DNA of 60,678 nt from the NCBI GenBank assembly GCA_937997635.1, contig CALLFA010000010.1:1-60678 (forward strand), written 5' to 3'. Position 1 is the stretch's first letter. Each line of letters opens with the position of its first letter. Source of the stretch: an uncultured Saprospiraceae bacterium (GTDB lineage Bacteria > Bacteroidota > Bacteroidia > Chitinophagales > Saprospiraceae). Positions 16,391-24,961 of this stretch are shown here, piece after piece. The notes below the pieces were generated by a model, which had not been told where the DNA came from, did not search any database, and worked only from the letters and a program-made list of their open reading frames with translations. Both the position numbers and the translations under genes were made by a program.

Positions 16391-17020
16391 TCACTTTGAT
16401 AAATCCTCTGATTCACTGCATAGCTCTAGTAAATCATGAACTCTCACAAATGTATTGAGTGCTCCACCGAAAGCCATCAATTCCGGTTCAACAATATTAA
16501 TTGTTCCAAGTCCATCCTCATCTTCAAAAGCAACCGAAGCGTCAAATGAATCGGCAAGGAGAAGTGAATTTCTTGTAAATGTGACGTGCATCTGTAGTTC
16601 GCAATTGTTAGCTGTTCTTTTCAACTTAATAAACTGACTTGATAATAATTCATCAATCAATGCATGTCTATTCCATTCAGGATTGTCTTCTAATATTGAT
16701 TTTATCACAAAGCCATAATTTACAGACCAATCATGGAGAGATCTAAGCGAATGTCCAATATTTGTAACATAAGCACTCACATCTTCAGGAGTAATAACAT
16801 CTGGAAAATTTTCGATTTCGCAATTTTGAGGAGTTGCAATAATATAGAATTCAGCAAGCTTAGCTCTTAAAAAGGGTGATTCATTAGCAGACATCTGATC
16901 AAATTCTAAAATGGATTCTGTCACAATTGCTTTTTGCTCTTCTGATATGAAAAGTTCTTTAGTTTCAGAACAAGAGATGAATAGTAAAGTTAATACGCTG
17001 AGGTAGAATAGATTTTTCAT
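16391..17020 (-). CDS. Lipoprotein, paralogue 3 of 3
   Basis: This is a 209-residue protein with signal peptide and lipobox (LLFISCSE). The same blocks occur: EFDQMSANESPFLR, NIGHSLRSLHDWSV, NNCELQMHVTFTRNSL and FGGALNTFVRVHD. It has a short acidic insert (FEDEDG) absent from the others. It is the first gene of the tandem set in transcription order and lies 71 bp upstream of paralogue 2. No terminator hairpin was noticed in that short gap, so 3 and 2 may be co-transcribed. The family is unrecognised. Confidence 0.8.
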   Translation of the reverse strand: MKNLFYLSVLTLLFISCSETKELFISEEQKAIVTESILEFDQMSANESPFLRAKLAEFYIIATPQNCEIENFPDVITPEDVSAYVTNIGHSLRSLHDWSVNYGFVIKSILEDNPEWNRHALIDELLSSQFIKLKRTANNCELQMHVTFTRNSLLLADSFDASVAFEDEDGLGTINIVEPELMAFGGALNTFVRVHDLLELCSESEDLSK

Positions 17021-17177
17021 GAACGTTTAAATTTAATGAGTCTTTTAAAAAGTTATTTCCTAATTGAAACGCATCTTTTGAAAGGATCGTATTTTATCTC
17101 AATAAAAAAGTTGTTGTCAGTAAGTACATTAATGAGAGTAAAATAGGAAGAAGAGTTAGAAATGGCGGTGCATATTT

Positions 17178-18407
17178 CTATACCGTTTTCACTTTTTTTA
17201 AGCCAGCAAAAACAAACGCAGTAGACAGAACAAGTATTAACGCAGCTGCCAGGTAGGATGCTCCTGGAAAATAAATATCTAAGGTATCACTTGTAAAAAT
17301 GTAAAAAAGCGAAGTAGCGATTGCTGGTCCGATGATGGTTGTAATACTGATCATGCTGGCAATTGCCCCTTGGAGATTTCCTTGTTCTTTTTCCGAAACA
17401 CTATTAGATATCAGACCTTGCAGTGTTGGTCCTGCAACACCACCTAACACGTACGGAATCATAAAGGCGTATAACATCCATGACTTTACAGCAAAAGCAA
17501 ACATGAACATCCCAAAAGTCCACAAGACAAAGCCATATAAAATGACATTTCGTTCGCCGAATTTTTTAACTGCAACACCTATCAATCCCCCTTGGACAAT
17601 CGCGACAAGTATACCGATGAATGCGAGGCTCCAGCCAACTTGAGCTTCATTCCAATCATATACTTCCATAGTAAAGAATGACCAAATTGCTGGAAGCGCT
17701 TGACCAGCAATGTTTTCAAGAAACAGGCCAATGAACAATAAACCTAAACCACCAAATTTGCTTAGTTTGGCTAAAGACACTCCCGGTAATGTACGCTTGA
17801 ATTCTGGTTCTCGTCGCATATTTTTTTCAAGACTTTCTGGAACAAAAAAGTATCCAAAGAGGAAGTTTAAAAACGTAATGCCTGCTGCAAGGAAAAAAGG
17901 CAGTCTCACATCCATATTACCGAAGATGCCACCAATTGCCGGACCAATGATAAAGCCTAATCCAAAGGCTGCTCCCATCAATCCGAAATTCTTTGCTTTT
18001 TCCTCTGGAGAGGAAATGTCAGCGATGTAGGCATTGGCCGTAGTGAAACTAGCACCACAAATACCTGCCAAAATTCTACCAATAAACAACCAGAAAATAG
18101 TCGGCGCAAAAGCATGTAATACATAGTCAATGCTCAATCCAAATAAACTAATCAGCAGGATTGGCCTCCGTCCATATTTGTCACTTAATTCTCCTAGAAC
18201 TGGTGAAAATAAAAATTGCATCAGGGCAAAGGACACCATTAATGCACCACCCCAAGCCGAAGCTTCACTTAGTCCCTGACCAGTAAGTTCTTCGATCAAT
18301 GATGGAAATACTGGTATTATGATACCTATCCCGATGACATCTACCATGATGGTTATGAAGATGAATATGAGTGCGTACTTTTTATTCTTCACTGCTGCAA
18401 ATGTCAT
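17178..18407 (-). CDS. MFS transporter, TCR/Tet type
   Basis: This is a 409-residue protein with 12 predicted membrane segments. MFS motif A is GELSDKYGRRPILLIS in the 2-3 loop. The arginine in RILAGICGA (helix 4) and the motif C-like GLGFIIGPAIGG in helix 5 place it in the proton-antiport drug exporter branch, close in layout to class TetA proteins. Members export tetracycline-like or other hydrophobic compounds; the substrate cannot be read here, and no TetR-type gene is adjacent. It is divergent from the methyltransferase-like gene. Confidence 0.9.
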   Translation of the reverse strand: MTFAAVKNKKYALIFIFITIMVDVIGIGIIIPVFPSLIEELTGQGLSEASAWGGALMVSFALMQFLFSPVLGELSDKYGRRPILLISLFGLSIDYVLHAFAPTIFWLFIGRILAGICGASFTTANAYIADISSPEEKAKNFGLMGAAFGLGFIIGPAIGGIFGNMDVRLPFFLAAGITFLNFLFGYFFVPESLEKNMRREPEFKRTLPGVSLAKLSKFGGLGLLFIGLFLENIAGQALPAIWSFFTMEVYDWNEAQVGWSLAFIGILVAIVQGGLIGVAVKKFGERNVILYGFVLWTFGMFMFAFAVKSWMLYAFMIPYVLGGVAGPTLQGLISNSVSEKEQGNLQGAIASMISITTIIGPAIATSLFYIFTSDTLDIYFPGASYLAAALILVLSTAFVFAGLKKVKTV

Positions 18408-18494
18408 CTTTTTATATTACTTCTTAGTCAAAGGAGGATTTTTTGTTTTAGTACTAAAGCAGTATTTTAAGCCAGAATCAGTTTCGTTGTACAC

Positions 18495-19088
18495 ATGCCT
18501 TCAATCAGCACATTCATTATTTATGTTATTATTTATTATACCATCCATAGTATTCTGACAAGTGCTTATGCAAAAGCAAAAGCAGATTTCAAAGGATATC
18601 GTATTGTTTATAATCTGTTTGCTGTATTAACATTATTACCTGTTATTGTTGTGCTATTCAAAAGTGCCATGAACAATATTCATATGCCCTTGTCTGTACG
18701 ATTAGGTGGTATTCTTCTCTTACTGATTGGCTTATTTATTCATGTCGTTACATTTCGCTGGTTTAGTTCCAAAGTGTTTCTAGGGATAGAAGCGCAGAAA
18801 GATGAAGAGCAAGAGTTGTATACCGAAGGCATGTACTCTACCGTGCGACATCCATTTTATTTAGGCACCTTGATGCAGTTTTGGGGATTGTTTATTCTCT
18901 TTCCAAATGTTTATTTTTTTTCCTTTGCTGGATTAAGTTCTGTTTATGTGATTATCGGCAGTCGCTTAGAAGAAAATAAATTGATTGTCCATCATCCAAA
19001 ATATATAGAGTATAGAAAAAAGGTGCCTTCCTTGATTCCTTGGAAAGCACCTTTAGCGTTTTTTGGATATTTATTTAGTAAAAATTAG
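18495..19088 (+). CDS. Isoprenylcysteine methyltransferase (PEMT/ICMT)-like membrane protein
   Basis: This is a 197-residue protein with about five membrane segments. The C-terminal half has the family signature: MYSTVRHPFYLGTLMQFWG, then SRLEENKL and HHPKYIEYRKKVPSLIPW. RHP and the EE pair bind S-adenosylmethionine in this superfamily. The real substrate in bacteria is usually unknown. The metallo-beta-lactamase-fold gene starts 9 bp downstream, so the two are probably co-transcribed. The last codons contain a 13-bp-arm hairpin (19019-19054). Confidence 0.8.
   Translation: MPSISTFIIYVIIYYTIHSILTSAYAKAKADFKGYRIVYNLFAVLTLLPVIVVLFKSAMNNIHMPLSVRLGGILLLLIGLFIHVVTFRWFSSKVFLGIEAQKDEEQELYTEGMYSTVRHPFYLGTLMQFWGLFILFPNVYFFSFAGLSSVYVIIGSRLEENKLIVHHPKYIEYRKKVPSLIPWKAPLAFFGYLFSKN
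19019..19054. other. Hairpin inside the 3' end of the ICMT-like gene, same arms as the terminator at 21411
   Basis: AAAGGTGCCTTCC (19019-19031) and GGAAAGCACCTTT (19042-19054) can pair with one mismatch. Both arms are identical in sequence to those of the terminator hairpin at 21411-21446. Here the hairpin is translated, as KKVPSLIPWKAPL. Confidence 0.65.
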
Positions 19089-19097
19089 ACTAGACAA

Positions 19098-20048
19098 ATG
19101 AAAGTTGTTTGGACACTGTTCATACTTTTTCTTTTGATGGGTTGTACTCATTCACCTCCATCTGCTGCCAAAGATAGGGTAGAGAACAGAGGTACAAACA
19201 AAGAAAACTGGTGGGACAAATTACCACGAGAAGCTTGGAAAAAATTTGAACGATTGGACGTTGCTGACGATTGGTTTGAAGTCTATCAGATTACGCCAAA
19301 CATTGTGGCTATTTACGAACCAGGGCAATTTGAAGAGGTCATTTCATACTTGATTCTTGGACAAGAAAGGGCCTTGCTTTGGGATACAGGAACAGGTATT
19401 GGTAACATCAAACAGGTCGTGAATCAGCTTACTGATTTAGACATTACCGTACTCAATTCGCATACGCATTACGATCATGTCGGCGGGAATCACCAATTTG
19501 AGAACATCTATAATATTGCGACAACATTTACCAAAAAGAATATGAAAGGGAAGCCTCATGATATAGCAAAGGAATTCGTAGAGGGGGATTGGATTTGGAA
19601 ATCTACACCTGCTGACTTCCATAAAGACACATATGAAAGCAAGCCTTTTACTCCCACTCACTGGATAAAACATGGAGACCAAATTGACCTAGGTGGAATT
19701 GAGCTAACTGTGCTGCATACACCAGGACATACACCTGATGCCATCTGTTTATTGGATTCTGCCAATCGACTGTTGTTTTCTGGAGACACATTTTATCCTG
19801 CACCGTTATATGCCCATTTTGGAGAATCAAGTGTAGATACTTATTTAGAGTCGGCCAAGTTATTAGCGACTTATCAGGATAGTGTTGATTATTTATTGCC
19901 ATCTCATAATGAGCCTTGGGTGCCTAGTGACTATTTGGGGAAAATGGCAGCTGCTTTCCAGATGATTAAAGATGGGAACAAAGAGTACGTAGAAACAGAT
20001 GGTGCGAAAGAGTATGCGTTTGATGGTTTTTCTATCTTGGTCAATTGA
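19098..20048 (+). CDS. Metallo-beta-lactamase-fold lipoprotein
   Basis: This is a 316-residue protein with a lipoprotein signal peptide (lipobox LLMGCT, Cys at 16). The metal site motif HTHYDHVGG begins near residue 122. The further ligands are visible as HTPGHTPD, FSGDTF and the C-terminal PSHNEPW. The fold hydrolyses diverse esters, amides or thioesters; the substrate is unknown. It lies 9 bp after the ICMT-like gene, suggesting one operon acting at the envelope. Confidence 0.88.
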   Translation: MKVVWTLFILFLLMGCTHSPPSAAKDRVENRGTNKENWWDKLPREAWKKFERLDVADDWFEVYQITPNIVAIYEPGQFEEVISYLILGQERALLWDTGTGIGNIKQVVNQLTDLDITVLNSHTHYDHVGGNHQFENIYNIATTFTKKNMKGKPHDIAKEFVEGDWIWKSTPADFHKDTYESKPFTPTHWIKHGDQIDLGGIELTVLHTPGHTPDAICLLDSANRLLFSGDTFYPAPLYAHFGESSVDTYLESAKLLATYQDSVDYLLPSHNEPWVPSDYLGKMAAAFQMIKDGNKEYVETDGAKEYAFDGFSILVN

Positions 20049-20166
20049 ATAAGTTGAAAAAGATAAAGAGTGCTTCCCACATTTGAACGAGCACCTTAGC
20101 ATCTGACACGCTATCCGTTATTTTTTGCAAAGACTGTATATTGAACGGAGTCACATACAACTAATT

Positions 20167-20625
20167 TCAATTTAACGTTTTTGCGTCTATCAATCTACGA
20201 TGATAATTTATCTGGCCCAAATGATAATTTAAGTGAGAATGTAGATGAATAATAGTAAAAGCCATTCCTGTTTCTTCTTGCCAGATCAACATAGGAAAAT
20301 TGTCTCGTAATTGTTCTGCTGAGAGACTGCTAAGCGCAATATTTACCACTTCAATTGTTTCGTCAATTTGTTTGTACAGTTCATTTCGATCAACAGATTT
20401 TCCAGCAAATTCAAATTCTCTGTCTCTCTTGTACCCAATAGTTGATATGCCATTACCGATATAGGTCTTGAGATTGCCAATGAGGTGAAGGCAAAGATTT
20501 CCTCCAGAATTTTTAATGGACTGTTCTATTGTCCATAAAGCAGTGTCGCTGTTGTATAAGCTTAATTCGTTTTTTAGTTTGAGTAGATCTCTTTTGAAAA
20601 GTTCTTTGAGTGCCTCGAGTACCAT
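20167..20625 (-). CDS. DinB-like / DUF1572 four-helix protein
   Basis: This is a 152-residue all-helical protein. Histidines typical of the DinB/YfiT metal-binding bundle are present: CLHLIGNLKTYIG early, and HLHSHLNYHLGQINYHRR at the C-terminus. Members bind a divalent metal and often act as thiol-dependent transferases, for example with bacillithiol; the specific role is not known. It is a stand-alone gene, convergent with the metallo-beta-lactamase gene. Confidence 0.8.
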   Translation of the reverse strand: MVLEALKELFKRDLLKLKNELSLYNSDTALWTIEQSIKNSGGNLCLHLIGNLKTYIGNGISTIGYKRDREFEFAGKSVDRNELYKQIDETIEVVNIALSSLSAEQLRDNFPMLIWQEETGMAFTIIHLHSHLNYHLGQINYHRRLIDAKTLN

Positions 20626-20776
20626 AGTGTCAATTAATGTTTAGAATCAGTTTTGTACAATGTTTTTCCCTGTTGAATTTACAATAAATGATCTACATAT
20701 GGATTTACTATGCATTTTACACAAACTGTGGAAAAGCGCTTGTCTGTAAAATATGTTAGCCCTGAAAGTCGCTGCA

Positions 20777-20973
20777 ATACCCCAAAGGGGTATCATCAAC
20801 AGCGGGGGGACATCGTCCCCTGCTGTTGTTATGTTTGACGAGGAGTCCCAACGGGACGACCTTGTATATTTGCAAACTGTTTAAATTCTAGGTCGTCCCG
20901 GTGGGACTCCTCAACACAAGATCACTAGTATGAGGCGATGCCCCATCCTAGTGATGCAACCCCGTTGGGGTAT
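20777..20973. repeat. Multi-hairpin palindromic element, copy 1
   Basis: This 197-bp element is made of nested inverted repeats: ATACCCC-AAAG-GGGTAT at the left edge, a GGGGGACATCGTCCCC stem, and a 23-bp arm at 20840-20862. That arm pairs with 20890-20912 with one mismatch; each arm contains GTCCCAACGGGAC. An ATCACTAG.../...CTAGTGAT stem follows, then CCCCGTTGGGGTAT at the right edge. No coding frame is apparent. A GCCCTGAAAG motif lies just outside. The 882-bp gap 20626-21507 holds this element, copy 2 and a terminator, and no gene. Confidence 0.9.
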
Positions 20974-21059
20974 TTGTTTTTGATCGATCAATTAAAACCT
21001 TAATCTTATCAATGATTTAAATTGTTTGTAAAAAGTGTTATCCATGAAAGGGCACTGCA

Positions 21060-21260
21060 ATACCCCAAAGGGGTATCATCAACAGCGGGGGACATCGTCC
21101 CTCGCAGATGTTATGTTATGTTTGACGAGGAGTCCCAACGGGACGACCTTGTTGATTTGTAAATTGTTTAAATTCTAGGTCGTCCCGTTGGGACTCCTCA
21201 ACACAAGATCACTAGGATGGGGCGTCGCCCCATCCTAGTGATGTAACTACGTTGGGGTAT
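21060..21260. repeat. Multi-hairpin palindromic element, copy 2
   Basis: This 201-bp element is nearly the same as 20777-20973 and in the same orientation. The 23-bp arms at 21127-21149 and 21177-21199 are perfectly complementary. ATCACTAGGATGGGGC (21208-21223) pairs perfectly with 21227-21242. Compensating or conserved changes keep the stems while loops differ, which suggests that structure is maintained. The likely explanation is a REP/REPIN-like element mobilised in trans by an IS200-like (RAYT) transposase; none is encoded in this window. Confidence 0.9.
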
Positions 21261-21410
21261 TTGTTTTTGATTGATCAATTATAAATGGGAACTAAATGCA
21301 TAGTGGTTGAAAAACAACAGATGGTATATTGAATTAGCTGTTAAAGAATAAGCTAGAAAATGACTATCTGATATTAGATGTATTTTGAAAATATGGATTC
21401 CTTCATGAAA

Positions 21411-21446
21411 AAAGGTGCCTTCCATAATTCTGCGGAAAGCACCTTT
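21411..21446 (-). terminator. Terminator of the beta-helix gene
   Basis: AAAGGTGCCTTCC (21411-21423) and GGAAAGCACCTTT (21434-21446) pair with one mismatch. On the minus strand the stem is followed by six T. It lies about 60 bp after the stop of the gene ending at 21508. Confidence 0.8.
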
Positions 21447-21507
21447 GAAATATTACATACTTGGTAGTCTACCAAGTTTATCGTAATAAGATCACATGAT
21501 CCAGGTA

Positions 21508-24473
21508 TTAGAAAACCAATATTTTTGAAGAAAATCCACTAGCCTTTTCACAGTTTAGTTTAACCGTATAAATACCACGAGATAATTGTAACTCGCTTTT
21601 ACTAAAATTCTTACTCCAAAGACCAGCTTCGACTTTTTCGGTAGTACTTGTAACCAATTCGCCAGTTATGGTGTAAATAGAGACTTCGATATTGTCAGTA
21701 GAATCAAAGGTTTTTTCTACGTTAAAGTCAAGATTCACAGGATTCGGATAAACAGAAAAAGAACGCTCAACATCAACTGCATCAGAGTTACGCGTTTCAG
21801 TTGTTGTCACATTACTGTTGCTATTACTGTCTACTTCTAAGAACGCTGCCATGGTCCGATCTCCTTCCTTAGAGGTAATTCTTGATAAAAAGGTGCTTCT
21901 ATCAGTATCTTCGAAGGCAAAGGATACCCTTGTCCATCCATTGTCTTTTTGTTCCTGTACCCAGTCAGTGACATCTATACTGTACCATCTTCCTTCTTGA
22001 CTATCAAAAGTTACAGGAGCCACCACTTGTCTTGGTGTGGGCCTATTATTTTCTGTAACGCTATTCTCGCTCCAGTTGTTACCCAATGCTCTAATGTTTT
22101 GTGTAAAACTATTTGCTGTATTCGTAGAAGCATAGAAATTGAGTGTAGCAGAAACAATATTATCCTCATAGAGGGTGCTATTGAATTTAAGCATTCCAAA
22201 TCGATTGAATCTAGGTGAACTAGTTTTACAGTTAACAGTTGCAGCTGATCCAAAATTTGAATTTGAAAAACTACCAGCTCGGGTATAAGAATCTTCTAAA
22301 ACAGGTACTATCGTCTTATCGTCTGACTCAATGATAATGTGACTTCTAAAGTCACTATTGCCTTCTTTAGAAGTGATCCTTGTTAAATATTTGGAAGTAT
22401 TTCGATCAGTGAGTAAAAGAGATACTATCCCATCGCCTTCTGCCTGAGACTGAACATAATCCGTTATATCTATATCGTACCATCTAGCATTAGCGCTTGT
22501 AATAGAAAATGAACGAATCGGAGAACTACTTCCAGTTCTTGGCGCATTGTTAAACGTAACGGAATTTTCAGACCAATTGTCGCTTACTCCATAAATGAAA
22601 TTCTGGTATGCTTGCGCAGAGTTTGACGTTGCATACACCCGTAAAGTAGCTGATGATACGTTTCTGTTTCCAATATTGAACTTTAACAATCCTCGTCTTG
22701 TAAATCGTGCAGATGCTTTTTTAATGCCAACTGTCGTAGCACTTCCGTAATTGGTATCTGCAAAACTACCATCTCTTACTTGGGCATCTTCCATTACATA
22801 GACAACGTCTGACCCTGTTGGTGGTGTCGGTGTTGGTGTTGGACCTCCTGGTACAGGGGCGCCTTGGTAAATACCGATATTTACTGGACCATTGCCAATG
22901 GAATTGCCGTAATAATCTCTGGCTGGTTGTTGCACTGCGTTTGTACCGGCACCTATTGCTGGCGAATTTTGGAATAGCGAATAATCCATAACTCCATTTA
23001 CATTTCCAATAAATAATGGATCATCCAAAGAAAAATTTCTGTCTTTTGATGTTACTTGAGGAATTGATTCTGTATTTGTGACTATCGGTAACCTATCTGC
23101 TGTGGGTCCAAAATAAATATTATTGGTGAAGCGAATATTCCTTGCACCAAAACCATCTCCATCTTTAAAATTGTAGCTCGGATTGTTTCCTTCAAATTGA
23201 AAAATGTTGTTTGAAAAATTAAAATCACGTGGGAAATTGTTACCCCATCTTCTAAAATTTGCAATTACAACATTATTAATCTATCATCAGCATAAAAGAT
23301 ATTGTTATATACTTCACAACCAATAAGGTTGCCAGAAAAGTGCATGCCTTGTCTAGCATTGTTTTCTATTATATTATATCTGATCACTGTATTCAAATTA
23401 AATCTTGTAGGTATGCCTCCTACTTCATTGCCACCAGTAGCAACAACACCACCCAAGCCATTGTCATGAAGGTAATTGTACTGTATTATGGTATTCTTGG
23501 TTCGGAAATCGCTGTCAATACCTCTGGCATCAGTATCTCCTGAATTGAATACTGTTCTTTGTGCCTCATTAAATTGAAACACAGTACCGTCAGTGTTAAA
23601 GTTAAAAGCGGCGTTACCAGAAATTCCATCACCACAAAGGTCAAAAAAGTTACCTTCTACTAAGGCATCAGTTGTGACTCTAACGATTAGACCGTTGCCG
23701 CGTATTCTTTGAAAAACATTATCTCTAAATACCACATTTGTACTAGGGAACCAGTTATCAGTACGACCGTCGCCCAAATCGTCACCAAAAGTAGTGTCAT
23801 CATTACGTAGCCACCATTCAGAGCGCGTACTCAGACCTGTTCTGCCTATATCTTCAAAAGTGCAGTTTTGAAAAAGCACATCGTTGAAATTACTTGGCAC
23901 GGTTTCACCACTAGCGTATAAAATAGCACCACCGAAAAAACGTGAACCACTTACGTTTTTTCGAGATACACTGTTGACTCTAAAAACGGTAATGTTTTCA
24001 AAATGCAGGTGATTGACGGTACCGTAATCCGCACTTTCAATAAGCATTCCTAGAAATAGGTCTTCATCCGTTATGGTACCGGTTCTAAAGTTGGTGATTT
24101 TGAAGTTTTTAAACTCCAAGTATTCTTTGTTCAACATATGGACAGCAAGATCCCTGCCTTCTCCATCTATAATCGGCAGGTCTCCAGAACCGTATCTGTC
24201 ATACGTAATTGGGTTTCCGGGGGCTCCGCTAGAGCTTATGATTAAAGTGCCTGGAAAGGAAAAGCCCGCTCTGAACCTAATGATGTCACCAGGTTCAAAG
24301 CTGGTCGTACTTACTTTGTTTAGCGTTCTCCATGGTTGCTGTGGTGAAGTTCCACTAGAGTTATCATTGCCTACAGTGGGATGCACATAATATGTGGTCT
24401 GTGCTATGACCATTGTGGTGAACAAACTCGCAAACACGAGTGCAGTAAAAATATTAATACAGAGATTTCTCAT
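21508..24473 (-). pseudogene. Secreted beta-helix / DNRLRE protein with T9SS tail, one frameshift
   Basis: The upstream part (start 24473) has a signal peptide (MRNLCINIFTALVFASLF...), a YYVHPTVGNDNSSGTS segment typical of right-handed parallel beta-helix proteins, and many N/D-rich helix rungs. It stops at 23265. Shifting by one base near 23270 continues NVVIANFRRWGN and NFSNNIFQFEGNN without stops into the downstream frame. That frame has a linker GGPTPTPTPPTG, two DNRLRE-type beta domains (YVMEDAQVRDGSFADTNYGS and a second copy starting VPVLEDSYTRAG), and a type IX sorting domain (SVYPNPV...GIYTVKL). The restored protein is ~988 residues and probably binds or cleaves polysaccharide. It is either a recent pseudogene or a sequencing indel. 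Confidence 0.85.
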
Positions 24474-24908
24474 GAGAGGTGAAAATTTAGTTAGTAATTA
24501 ATAAGGCATTGTCTTTAAGGAAACAATGAAGGTGATTAGTCAAATGACTATTCAATTCGCATATTTTGGTTAATACGTAGTATTCGTTGTTCTATACTTC
24601 TCATATAAAAAGCAACGGGTATATATGTAAATATAAAAACGACAGCATTATTATTTTAATGTTACAAGGGAATTTTTAGTATGTTTTTTGATTAAACGAC
24701 TAATATGTCAGCATTGAATTAAAGGAAAGCTTATCTAGTATTCAATGAAATGGTGCAATAAAATCACGTATTGTTATGACTTATGACACTTGGCGAATTA
24801 TGGAATTTGATAAAGGTTTCAGGTGGAATTAGAAGGGTAGTGTTTCATTCCTATATTTCACCATGATAGAAAATTAAAATAAGCTGTGGTATTTTTTTCA
24901 AAGAAAAA

Positions 24909-24940
24909 AAGCCATAATCCAAATGAATGAATTATGGCTT
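24909..24940 (-). terminator. Terminator of the 2,822-residue gene
   Basis: AAGCCATAAT (24909-24918) pairs with ATTATGGCTT (24931-24940). The minus-strand copy runs into TTTTTTT. The rest of the 488-bp gap 24474-24961 is AT-rich and shows no gene; it presumably holds the promoter of the beta-helix gene. Confidence 0.8.
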
Positions 24941-24961
24941 GTATGCTCAGGTAGATCAAAG

